From positions 15,130,501-15,194,500 of the forward strand of contig OU015541.1 of NCBI GenBank assembly GCA_907165065.1: a stretch of DNA of 64,000 nt, in the 5' to 3' direction. Below are positions 1 to 9,095 of this stretch, piece by piece. The position numbers were made by a program, and so were the translations under genes. How positions within the stretch are numbered: the stretch's first letter is position 1; each line of letters starts with the position of its first letter. The notes under the pieces are model-generated. The model was not told where the DNA came from, did no database searches, and worked only from the letters and a program-made list of their open reading frames with translations. The DNA is from Caprimulgus europaeus. Lineage: Eukaryota > Chordata > Aves > Caprimulgiformes > Caprimulgidae.

Positions 1-429
1 GTGGCAATGTTGATATCGAGAAAGCTGGGCAGAGAAACTCTTGTTTCTCTGAGAAAGACTTGTTTTGGAGCTTTAGAAAGCAGGTATTCTTTATTGCAGC
101 GCTGGACACACATGGAGATCGCTCCTCCAAGGTGTGTGTGTGTGTGTCTGTCTTTGTTTAGCACACATTATATTGACCTAACACATGCATATTCATTGCT
201 AGTTAGCATATGTAAATATCCTTCATGTTTGCACAGTACAATGACTCAGTGGTCTTCAGTCGGCTTTATCATGATGTGCACTGATCAAATTCCTCTTCAA
301 CCTTGCTCAGTGGTGTCTCACTCAAGTTTAGGACAATACTGCTTGAGCGCTGCACGCTTCTGAATGTTGCTGAACCAGGAGACTGTAACAGATCACCTGG
401 TGTTTGCTGACAATGCAGCCTGCAGCTGG
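1..429. other. Unassigned left flank, possibly an old LTR
   Basis: No gene is recognised here. A minus-strand polyadenylation-like signal (CTTTATT on the plus strand) lies near position 90, next to a short GT-rich run near 132-146. The sequence between about 80 and 150 looks to me like the R region of an avian LTR read on the minus strand, but I cannot fix its ends. The open frame covering 1-363 has no recognisable protein content. Confidence 0.25.
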
Positions 430-870
430 TGCCACCCAGCCCAGTCCATGCGGACACCGCCCGGCTCCGCAGCGCCTCGGGGGGCTGCCTGTGGGGGGCT
501 GCGTCCGGCTGGCGGGAGAGCCCCGGCCGCGCTTCCCCCGCGGGAAGGGCCCAGAGCCGGCACCAGCCGCCCCGGCCGCCGTCCCTCGGGGCTTTTTTCA
601 CACACTCGCCCCTGGCTGCGGGCAGGGGAGAGTGCGGAGGAGCCCGCAGCCGCCCCCGACCTGCCGCAGCACCGGAGCGGAGGCGGGGGGGCCGAGGCCT
701 TTCTCCGCGGGCCTCTCCTCTCACGACGAGGTCGTTCCCCGTTCTCAGCTCGCCCCGGGTGCAGGAGCCCAGCCGGGTACAGCTTCTCATCACGATCCCG
801 AGGAGAAGTGGGGCTGGCAGGTGTTGGCCAGTGGTCCTGCCCTGACGCCATCCCAGGCTGAAAGCAGCTG
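430..870. promoter_or_regulatory. GC-rich, CpG-dense island without an assigned gene
   Basis: About 440 bases are strongly GC-rich with many CpG pairs, in sharp contrast to both flanks. Several overlapping open frames on both strands (for example 364-861 plus and 269-1030 minus) exist only because GC-rich DNA has few stop codons. They contain no recognisable domain. The island could be the promoter of a gene lying to the left of the window, or an orphan island. Confidence 0.45.
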
Positions 871-1033
871 ATGTGCTGCCGAGGTGTGTGGGGGCGTTCT
901 GGGCTACCTCAGAGAGACCCAAGGGCCTTGTCACACTGTTTCTCTCATTTGGTTTGCTCGGGACCAGAAATGATGCTAATTGATTCCCTATCACATGTCC
1001 TCTCTTTGGGAACTCTCGTGCTTTTTGCATACA

Positions 1034-2195
1034 GAATAGAATAGAATATATTCAGTTGGAAGGCACCTACAATGATCATCTAGTCCAGCTACCTGACCGC
1101 TTCAGGGGTGACCCAAAGTTAAATCATGGTGTTAAGGGCATTGTCCAAATGTCTCTTAAACACTGACAGGCGTGGGATATCGACCCGCTTTCCCAGAAGC
1201 CTGTTCCAGCCTTTGACCACCCTCTTGGTAAAGAAATGCTTCCTGATGTCCACTCTGAACTACTCTGATGCAGCTGCCAACCATTTCCATGCATCCTGTC
1301 ACTGGATACAAGGGAGAAGAGCTCAGCACCTCCCTCTCCATGCCCCCTCCTCAGGAAGCTGTTGAGAGCAACGAGGTCAGCCCTCAGCCTCCTCTTCTCC
1401 AAACGGAACAAACCCGGAGTCCTCAGCCGCCCCTCACAGGACATTCCTTCCAGCCCCTTTGCCAGCTTTGATCCCCTCCTCTGACACATTCAAAGACCTT
1501 CACATCCTTCTGAAATGGTGGGGCCCAGGACTGTGCACAGAACTCCAGCTGAGGCTGCACCAGCGCTGAATACAGCGGGATGATCCCCTCTCTTGACCAG
1601 CTGGTCGTGCTGTGTTTGATGCCCCCAGGACAGGGTTTGCCCTCTTGGTGCCAGGGCACGTTGCTGGCTCCTATTGAGCTTGCTGCCACCAGCACCCCAG
1701 ATCCCTTTCTGCAGGGCTGCTCTCCAGCCAGTCCTCTCCCAGTTGATACTTGGGCCCAGCATTACTCCATCCCAGGGGCAGAATCTGTCATTTGCTCTTA
1801 TTAAATTTCATGCCATTAATGATTGCCCAGTACTCCAGTCTATCTAGATCCCTCTGCAAGTCTTCTTGTCCCTCGAGAGAGGCAACAGCACCTCCCAGTT
1901 TGGTATCATCAGCAAGCTTGCTAATGGTGCATTCAACTCCTTCATCCAGACCATTGATACACATATTGAACAGAACTGGCCCCAGAACTGGACCCTGAGG
2001 AACACCGCTGGTGGCTGGTCTCCAGGTGGAGGTGGCCCCGTTCACTAGAAGCCTTTGGGTCCTGCTGTTCAGCCGGTTCTTTGCTCAGTGTACCATGTGC
2101 CTGCTCATCTCACAGCTGGACAACTTGTCCAGAAGGGTGCTATGAGGGACAGGATCAAAAGCCTCACTAAAATCCAGAAACACATCCTCCTCCCA
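1034..2195 (-). mobile_element. CR1 LINE, 3' half with reverse-transcriptase remnant
   Basis: The 3' end is at the low coordinate, where a short AATAG-type tail is followed by the usual CR1 end (GGAAGGCACC and surrounding bases). Reading leftward from about 2190 the minus strand encodes the end of a LINE reverse transcriptase: a [14 protein letters not shown] block, then LADDTKLGG with the catalytic DD pair (coordinates about 1788-2045), then the terminal CR1 coding region (1423-1762). Stop codons and frame changes make it inactive. The 5' part is missing, as is normal for CR1. Confidence 0.85.
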
Positions 2196-2599
2196 TCCTC
2201 AGGGACTTTAACTCAAAGCCTTTGGGGAACAACAACATCTAATTGCGATTTATTTGACACGGCCAGATCCGGTAGCTCAAGGATCTCTTGTCTGAATCCA
2301 TGCAATCGCTGCCGCAGCACCTGCAGTGGAATGGAGTAAAAAAATCGAGTGCTTGAACATGGTAAAGTTATGTTGGCAATGTCACCACGGCAAGTGCATC
2401 ACTGTGAGCTGATTCTCCCGACAATGGGAAACAGAACACTTCAGCAGTGCAACATACTGAACCCTGCTGTTCTACTCCCTCTGCCTGGGGAAGGAACTCC
2501 ACATGATGATTGCGTAGTAACAACCTGGGAAGCTGAAAAGGCTTGAGGAGATTGAACAGATGTGCTGTTTCTAGATCCTGGTCTGTAGACGGGTCCTCG

Positions 2600-2900
2600 T
2601 ATTACCTGAACGGCAGCTGCGTTCTGGGTTATTCGATAACTGCAGTGAATGGAGTAGTGGAGACTTCACCACTCAGCCTGAAGCCAAGTGACAAGCAGCA
2701 GAATTAATTGCATTAACAAAGGCCTGTCAGCTGGCCAAAGAAAAGATTGTAAATGTTTATACTGATTCTTGATACCCATTTGCAGTATGCCAGGCTCCTG
2801 GGCACTTCTGGAAGCTGTGTGGGCTTATACTTCTAGTGGAATGAAACCATCCAATGCTCCCTCAAATTACTGAACTGTTAAAAGCTATACGATTCCAGAG
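2600..2900 (+). pseudogene. Class I retroviral RNase H remnant
   Basis: The plus strand from about 2700 to 2790 reads AELIALTKACQLAKEK then VNVYTDS, the pattern around the second and third acidic catalytic residues of gammaretrovirus-like RNase H. A stop follows directly after YTDS, another interrupts the preceding segment, and the frame is lost beyond 2880. No LTR or other retroviral domain was found next to it. It is an old, broken fragment on the strand opposite to the neighbouring CR1. Confidence 0.6.
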
Positions 2901-3750
2901 AAACTTGCTATCGTTTGTCAGCCAGCACACGAGGAGAAGGACAAAAGAAGAGATAAGAAATAGTCTAAGAGGTATTGCTGCTGAAGCCGCAGCGTGACAG
3001 CCGTATGAGCCACCAGGCTCACAGACAGTCCAACGGTCCAGCCTGGTGCTGCCCACTCCTGAAAAGCGGTGACTTTCAGAGACAGTTAATGAAACAGGAC
3101 CCTGGAGGAAAGGACAAGATGACACCATCAAACTGCCAGATAAGGAAGTAACAAGGTAACCCCCAAAGAGAACAAAAACACTTGGCAAACCCAAGAGAAT
3201 GACTTGAACTATGGGTGAATGATTCCAGTTAGCACAGTAAGAAACCCAACTCCTGAGCAGGAAAGCCCCCAACCCACAAAAGCCCCTTCCCCATAGAACT
3301 TGTGTAGTAGAATGAGAGGATTCTGTGATTTAAGCAAAGAGGAGACCAAGCAGGAACCAGTGAGTCACCCTTGTGACTCAGGGGAGTTGCAAAATAGACA
3401 AATAACTGTAGAGAAAAAACATATAAAATATCAATTGTGTAGTAACCGAGGTGTAGTAGCTTTGTGGAGTTCCCACCTAGCAACCATCTCTGTGCAGACA
3501 TGAATGAAACGTCTCGACACTGTGTGGTTTTTGGTTCATTGCACACCGGGTGAAAAGAACCCTGATTCTGGGAGAGTGACAGGCACAGCCAAGCTGCTCA
3601 GGGGCAGATCTGGCTGCTGGCAGTGAGCATTTTCCTCTCTGCACGCTGACCATCTTGCCAGGAAACAGGATGGAGCACTGGTTTGAATAGCCAGGAGAAA
3701 AACCCGTTTAGATTGGGAGAGAGAAGGGCTGATGTGGAGGTGTAGGTGTG
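2901..3750. other. No gene seen; junction to the FSIP2-like amplicon
   Basis: I see no coding exon or structural RNA in this stretch. The last 70 bases (about 3690-3750) resemble sequence found next to LTR fragments and FSIP2-like scraps at about 8650-8690, 44520-44580 and 47870-47930, so the amplicon junction lies here. The homology with the second FSIP2-like copy starts at 3751. Confidence 0.4.
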
Positions 3751-3811
3751 AGACACAGTGTGGCCTGGCTTGAATGAAGGAAGGCACAAGCAAGCCCTCG
3801 GGAGTCAAGTC

Positions 3812-3817
3812 TTTATT
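3812..3817 (-). terminator. Polyadenylation signal of FSIP2-like copy 1
   Basis: AATAAA on the minus strand, about 150 bases after the stop codon. The same hexamer is kept in the other copies at 35179-35184 (minus) and 51325-51330 (plus). Confidence 0.7.
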
Positions 3818-3966
3818 GCAAGCCCAAGGGTGTCAAGTCAGTGTTTGCTGCCTGGTGGAGCTGCCCAGGGGCTCGACACCTCTGTTGCCACACAGCTCCT
3901 CAGGACATCGTCCACAAGCCTCCCAGCTGACGCCCTCGCTTCTGGCACGGGCTGCTGGGGCTCGCC

Positions 3967-6818
3967 TCAGACAAGCCGGAGGCGCGCTGATCTGCACCGT
4001 GCTCCTGCCTGGGCAGGGGGCTTGGGACCCGCCGGAGGGACGGGCCGTCTGCAAAACCGTGGGCCCACGGAGGGGAGGCTGTCCTCAGAGAGAGAGCTCT
4101 CCTTCCCATCTCGTGGCGGGGGCGGTTTTGCGACACGCCTTTCAACGTCCCCTTTGGGGATCAGTGCAGGCCCAGGCTGACAGGTCTGCTCTAATACAGA
4201 GTCCGTGATCCGTCGGGCCACGGTCCTTATAGCCAAAGCCCTGGCTGAGGCTCTTGGCTTGGTCTCCATTTCTCTCCCTGACTTCTCCTTCCCCGTCCCG
4301 AGAATCTCAGGGAAAACGGTCCTGGCACAGCCAGTGCGATCTGCAGGGCGCTGCAGAACTCTGGAGACAGCATTTGGGATGCTCTCCCCGGCCACCGTGC
4401 GACTCAGCCGCAAGTGGTGGACTCGCACGCTGCCAAATCCAACATCTGCAGGGGTTGGATTTGGCACTGGTGGTAACAGAGGCAGCTTTGCTCCCTTGCT
4501 TGCTCCCCGGCTCAGCTCTTCAGACGCTCTGGGGAATCCTTGTCCTTCCACGCCCTGCCTGGAGAAAGGTGCCTGGGATGGCTGCGGCTGTCTGCTGGAG
4601 ACATTTCCTCTGGGAAGCTCCAGGATTTCGGTATATGTGCAGCTCGAGTCCTGGGCAGCCTTAGAAGCTACAAAGGACTCCAAGGTGCAGCAAACACGGT
4701 CAACAATTTCCCTCTTGAGGTTGTCCAGGGAAGCCTGTGACCATGCTCTGTCGCAAGCTGCAATTTCAACTCGCCCCGATTTCTCTTCCTCAGGTTTGCC
4801 TGCTCGGGTGGCCCCTGCGGCAACAGGCTGCTCCTTCCGCCTGGCTGCCGGCCCTGCCTCGGGCGCCTGCGACGTGCCGGATGCCAAACGCGTCCCCACG
4901 GTCTCCAAAACGGTCGCCACGAGCTCTTTGCCCACCAGTTCCATTTCCTGCCAGCGATCTGCAGGAGAAGTCTCCGCAGGCTCTGCTCTTGTGGTGCTGC
5001 CACGCACTCTTCCTCTGATCCCCAGGGCAGCCCTCCTTAAAACGTAGGCAGCCTGATCCCGAGGAGCCTTCACCTTCTCCAACACTTCCTGCACCACAGC
5101 CGCAGCCACCTCTTCAAGCTCCTCTACTTGGGCTGCACTTTCGTCCGGCCTCCTGCCGGGCAGCTTGGGGCCTTCCTGTCCCAGCTCAGCCTGGCAGCTG
5201 CTTGGGCCCTTGTCCAAAGCTGCTTTCACTCTTGTGCGAGGCCCCGATTTTGAGGAGCTCTTTCCACTTTTGGGTGCAGGTGGGGAAGGTGGTTTTTGAG
5301 GCCGCAGCAGCTTCTTCCGCAGGCGAGAAGTGTCCATCGGTCCCGGCAGATTCGGGGCATCCTTTAATTTGGCCAGGTGTTGCCGAAGCATTTCCTGAAA
5401 GGTGACAGCAGGTTGTGGCTCGCTGTTGCCTGGGCAAGCGCTCACGCCCCTGCGCGCCGAGGCTTCACGCTGGCCCAGGCCGCGCTCTGCTTCAGCCACG
5501 CGGCGAGGGCAGAAGAGAAGCTCTTCCCTCAGGGCTCCGCGTGCTTGCACCCGACTTTCCTGCCCGTGCCCACCCCAGCCCCCTGCGCCGGCTCGGCTCC
5601 GAGCTGGCCAGTCCTTTCCTCGCCACAAGGCCCGGCCCAGCAGCACAGCCCTCGCCTCTGAGCTTTGCCTACCTCTTCTCGCCTGGACATTTGCTCTGCC
5701 TCCAGCTTGAGCCTGGTCAGGTACTGCCTGTACTCATTGAACTCCTTCAGAGTGCAAACCACCTATGGAGACAGGAGAAACAGAGATGTCCCCCAAGCAC
5801 AGGCAAGCCAGCTCTGCCGACTGCCGTCCCCGAAACAGCCCCAACCCAGCGGGAGGGGAGCTGCTCCTCTGCACACGCTCCCTCTGCGCTCAGAGGGAAC
5901 CGTTTGTATCAGCCCAGTGACGTCCAAACCTACGTCGCCATCGCTGGTGACGTAACCTCCTCTCTTCAGCCTCTCGATGTTGTCTCTGCGTTCGTGGTAC
6001 GCCTGCAGGTGCGGGTCGTGCAGGCTGTTGTACTCTGTGCGCAGGTGGCGACAGTAGGGATCCCCCAGGTCAAAATAGCACGAGGGACGGTGAAGCTGGA
6101 AGAGAGATGTTGCAGAGTGTGAACGGGGCAGGAGAGAGCAGCAGAGACAAACGCGCTTCCCAGCTCCTCACGCACACAGGCTAGCGTTTCCAAACCCCCG
6201 AGCTAGTGACCAGTTCCCGGCTTACTTCCCGCCCAGAGGAACCATCTCTCTACTTCAGAGACTCTCCAGCAGAGAAGAAACCCTGTGCCTTCTCTGCTGT
6301 GGCTGGAGGAACACAAGGAGCTGTTTACTGCGGGGGGGGCAGGCGGTTGTGCCCAGTGCTGGCACCTGTAAGGAGCTCAGCTGAAATGGTGTTGCCTACG
6401 GCCATGCCTTTTCCTCTGCAAATTCACTCTGATTGATTGCTGAACGGGATTGCGCGCCCCAGAGGGGCCAAGCTGGCCGTGTGGAAAGGTAAAGACAGCT
6501 TGAAGACGTGACAGAAACACTCGGGCCAGCCTGGAGCACTGCCATGGGCAAGTCCTCCTTTCTCTCGGCCCCATGGAGCCAGGAGCTTCCCTCGACTCCC
6601 CAGCCCTGTCCGATTGAAGGGCTGCAGCTCCTGCTGATGAGCAGGTGGCCACAAGGACTTCTCTGAATGACGAGGAACCCCTAAAAGAAGGGAGCTTTAC
6701 TACCCGTTGCTGCTTCCTTTACCTTTTCCCCCAGCTTCCCCCTGCTGAAGACAGGCTTGGAGCCTGGCAGCACAGGGATCTTGACCCCGAGTGGGAGGTC
6801 CAGCAGCTTTCGGTCCAT
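3967..6818 (-). CDS. FSIP2-like protein, copy 1 (4 coding exons, intact)
   Basis: Probable short paralogue of fibrous sheath-interacting protein 2, which in mammals is a very large protein of the sperm-tail fibrous sheath. Coding exons, in transcript order: 6723-6818 (start codon at 6818; [16 protein letters not shown]), 5934-6095 ([30 protein letters not shown]), 5673-5762 ([20 protein letters not shown]) and 3967-5394 (475 codons plus stop). All four are phase 0, every junction is GT-AG, and the joined frame is open for 591 aa. The first 116 residues match the FSIP2 N-terminus closely. The long last exon is basic and proline-rich, with short amphipathic stretches of the type repeated in FSIP2 (ALAIRTVARRITDSVLEQT near the end). 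It is about a tenth of the length I recall for mammalian FSIP2. FSIP2 family: confident. Function here: inferred. Confidence 0.8.
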
Positions 6819-7007
6819 CACTCCGGTAGCTCCTTCTCCCAGGTGCTGTCTTCTGTGCCCGAGCTAGGAAGACAGAGACACTCAGGCGCCAGCTCAAGAA
6901 GCCTCCTGCACGGCAGCTGCAAGGAAGGGCCCGTCCCGAGGCCCCAGGCCAGCCCCGCCATGTCCCAGGCTCCCCGGCTGAGCCCTCTCCACGGGCCCGC
7001 TGCTCAC

Positions 7008-7190
7008 CTCTCTCCTCTTTCCCAGCGCACTCAGCACTGTGCCTGCGTGTCGGACGCCAGCAGTGAGACGGTGCTCCACGGCTCCTTCCAAGAGCTCTCC
7101 TGGAGCTGCGACCCTGCGCTCGCACCTCTGTCTCCAGAGGCACCCAGCTGTGGCCGCCACAGCCGCTCTTCCCGCCAGCGGCTTTATAGA
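7008..7190 (-). promoter_or_regulatory. FSIP2-like copy 1 promoter and non-coding exon 1
   Basis: A TATA-type box (TCTATAAAGC, minus strand) lies at 7181-7190. About 175 bases downstream is a consensus donor after 7008, leaving a leader exon of roughly 150 bases. Just upstream of the box (about 7195-7240) the motif GATGCGACA/GATGCGACR occurs twice, about 20 bases apart. Both elements are kept in copies 2 and 3, which argues that they matter or that duplication is recent. The first good start codon is in exon 2. Confidence 0.5.
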
Positions 7191-7388
7191 GCAGGCGCAT
7201 TGTCGCATCATGGCGGTGCTGCACTGTCGCATCATCACTGCGTTGCCGCGCCGCCGCCCGTCTCAGTGGCAGCAGAACTGCTGCAAGACAAGGGTTGGGG
7301 AGAAGGTGTGTGCAAGGGACCCTGCCAGCTCCCACATGCGAAGGTCACTCAAGGGAACTGCCGGGGTGCTGTCCCATTCCATGCATAC

Positions 7389-7476
7389 CTGGGGTCTTTG
7401 TCTCCTTGGGGATGATGCAGTGGACAAAGTGGGGCTGAGTGGAGCACAGGTTGGTCATCAGCTTGTTGAGATTCTC
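7389..7476 (-). pseudogene. Isolated myosin heavy-chain motor exon
   Basis: An 88-base exon with intact splice sites (CCCTACAG before it, GTATGC after it) that encodes NLNKLMTNL, then [12 protein letters not shown], then KETKTP. This is the conserved actin-contact segment of class II muscle-type myosin heavy chains (usual form ...HPHFVRC(I/L)IPNE...). No other myosin exon is found nearby. It lies about 200 bases upstream of the FSIP2-like promoter on the same strand, and the same arrangement recurs at 48287-48374 and 50684-50771. A stray duplicated exon is the simplest explanation. Confidence 0.75.
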
Positions 7477-7496
7477 CTGTAGGGCAGACCCGGGGG

Positions 7497-8185
7497 ATGT
7501 CACAGAATATGACAGAAGAATGTCACAGAATGTTGGGGGTTGGAAGGGACCTCAAAAGCTCATCCAGTCCAACCCCCTGCCGGAGCAGGAACACCTGGAT
7601 GAGATCACACAGGAAGGTGTCCAGGCGGGTCTTGAATGTCTCCAGAGAAGGAGACTCCACACCCTCCCTGGGCAGCCTGGCCCAGGGCTCTGGCACCCTC
7701 ACAGGAAAGAAGTTTCTTCTCAAGTTTAAGCAGAACCTCCTGTGTTCCAGCTCACACCCATTGCCCCTCCTCCTATCACTGGACATCACAGAGAAGAGCC
7801 TGGCTCCATCCTCCTGACATTTGCCCTTAACATATTTATAAACATTAATGAGGTCACCCCTCAGTCTCCTCTTCTCCAAGCTAAAGAGCCCCAGCTCCCT
7901 CAGCCTTTCCTCCTCGGGGAGATGCTCCACTCCCTTCACCACCTTGGTGCCTTGTGCTGGCCTCTCTCAAGCAGTTCCCTGTCCCTCTTGAACTGTGGGG
8001 CCCAGAACTGGACACAATATTCCAGATGTGGCCTCACCAGGGCAGAGTAGAGGGGGAGGAGAACCTCTCTTGACCTACTGACCACAGCCCTTCTAATGCA
8101 CCCCAGGATGCCAGTGGCCTTCCTGGCCACGAGGGCACAGTGCTGGCTCATGGTCATCCTGCTGTCCCGGAGGAGAGAGAATCCC
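7497..8185 (-). mobile_element. CR1 LINE fragment
   Basis: The 3' end lies at about 7500-7580, with the standard avian end (TTGGAAGGGACCTC on the plus strand, followed by CCAGTCCAACCCCCTGCC). The minus-strand frame at 7523-7942 has the typical CR1 terminal coding text, including [16 protein letters not shown]. The copy is 5'-truncated against an LTR fragment near 8190. An inverted copy of the whole segment lies at 44997-45714. Confidence 0.85.
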
Positions 8186-8189
8186 AGAA

Positions 8190-8524
8190 GGGCGAGAGCC
8201 GAGCGAAAGCCAGAGAGCAAGAGAGGAAGAGCCCCTCACTAATATACTGGGCATGACGTGATGTGATGTGATATGGAATAGCCCATTGGCATATCTAACT
8301 GTCAATTAAGTTTATTAATTTAAATATTCTTCTCCCCACTTAAATCCTGTGCTTGTGGACTAACAGAACACAAAGTCCTTCACTTCCAGTGACAAAAATG
8401 TAAACACTGGCATGTTATCAGTCTCTCTCTGTCACAGCAAGTCCCAGGCTGGAAGCAAAAGGCAGCACAATTCTAGCTACTGAGAAGAAACCCAGCTCTA
8501 TTTCATCTAAAACCAGGACAAGTG
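8190..8524 (-). mobile_element. LTR fragment (first half)
   Basis: Matches the first half of the full LTR at 52814-53450, on the opposite strand, and ends at the LTR tip (CAGGACA at about 8515-8521). The second half is absent, replaced by CR1. The inverted copy is at about 44702-45000. Confidence 0.65.
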
Positions 8525-8650
8525 TCCATCAGTCCCGGCAGTTTGGGGGCATCCTTTAATTTGGCCAGGTGTTGCCGAAGCCTTTCCTGAAGGGTGACAG
8601 CAGGTTGTGGCTCGCTGTTGCCTGGGCAAGCGCTCACGCCCCTGAGAAGG
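8525..8650 (-). pseudogene. FSIP2-like exon scrap between LTR pieces
   Basis: Homologous to the start of the last FSIP2-like coding exon and the intron before it (compare 5330-5450). The acceptor site and the [12 protein letters not shown] region can be followed, but the piece ends after about 125 bases. It sits between two LTR fragments and cannot encode a protein by itself. Inverted copy at about 44575-44700. Confidence 0.65.
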
Positions 8651-8689
8651 ACCCGTTTAGATGGGAGAGAGAGGGGCTGATGTGGAGGT

Positions 8690-8888
8690 GTGTGCTGGTT
8701 TGGGTGGATTCACCCCTTTTGTTTGCAGCTTGCAGCCAAACACAGGCTGCTCTCTCACCCCCCTCCCCCCAACCTCGCCCAGGGAGTAGGGGAGAGAATT
8801 GGAAAGAAAAGGGCATGGAAACTCATGGGTTCAGATAAAAACTATTGACTAATTAAAATAAAATGATAATGATAACAACACAGCAAAA
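8690..8888 (-). mobile_element. LTR fragment (second half)
   Basis: Matches the 3' half of the same LTR family (plus-strand examples 53240-53446 and 44340-44530), including the A/T-rich stretch around 8850-8880. It joins directly to the truncated CEP250 last exon. Its order relative to 8190-8524 shows that the two pieces come from different LTR copies. Confidence 0.65.
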
Positions 8889-8964
8889 CAGAATGTATTC
8901 CTGGGAAGGGCACAAGGCAGGAACCCCGCGATGCTGCAGCTGCTCTGCTACAGGAAAACACAGC

Positions 8965-9095
8965 TTCTGTGTCTCTGCCTCCAGAACAGCAGCTCTGGGC
9001 TCCCTGACCACGGCTGCTAAGGAGGAAGACAGCTCCTGGTGCAGCTCTGACAGCTCCTGGCTGGTCTTTGCACAGCACTCAATATAGTCCTGCTC
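8965..9095 (-). pseudogene. CEP250 C-terminal coding sequence beyond the stop
   Basis: After the stop codon at 9096-9098 the same frame continues as recognisable CEP250 C-terminus (EQDYIE, TSQELSELHQELSSSLAAVV, REPRAAVLEAETQKL) and then runs into non-homologous DNA at about 8965. The original end of the protein (about 35 more residues) is missing here but survives in the inverted-repeat arms near 34550 and 62350. Confidence 0.75.

Noticed and set aside
4205-5047. 280-codon plus-strand frame (repeated at 35572-36414)
   Set aside because: It is the antisense of the last FSIP2-like exon; it follows that exon's conservation and has no independent support.
3967-5646. Start of the FSIP2-like protein at 5646, giving a single-exon 559-aa protein
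   Set aside because: That start lies in the intron before the last exon. The upstream exons match the FSIP2 N-terminus with matching phases and splice sites, so the spliced model with start at 6818 is better. An alternative transcript remains possible.
6645-7415. 256-codon plus-strand frame (also 38013-38687 and 48348-49118)
   Set aside because: Antisense to FSIP2-like exons 1-2 and promoter; crosses splice sites and the TATA box.
7523-7942. Apparent protein genes of 90-240 codons in CR1 copies (also 32939-33664, 33119-33640, 63259-63780)
   Set aside because: These are 5'-truncated LINE coding remnants or their antisense, not host genes.
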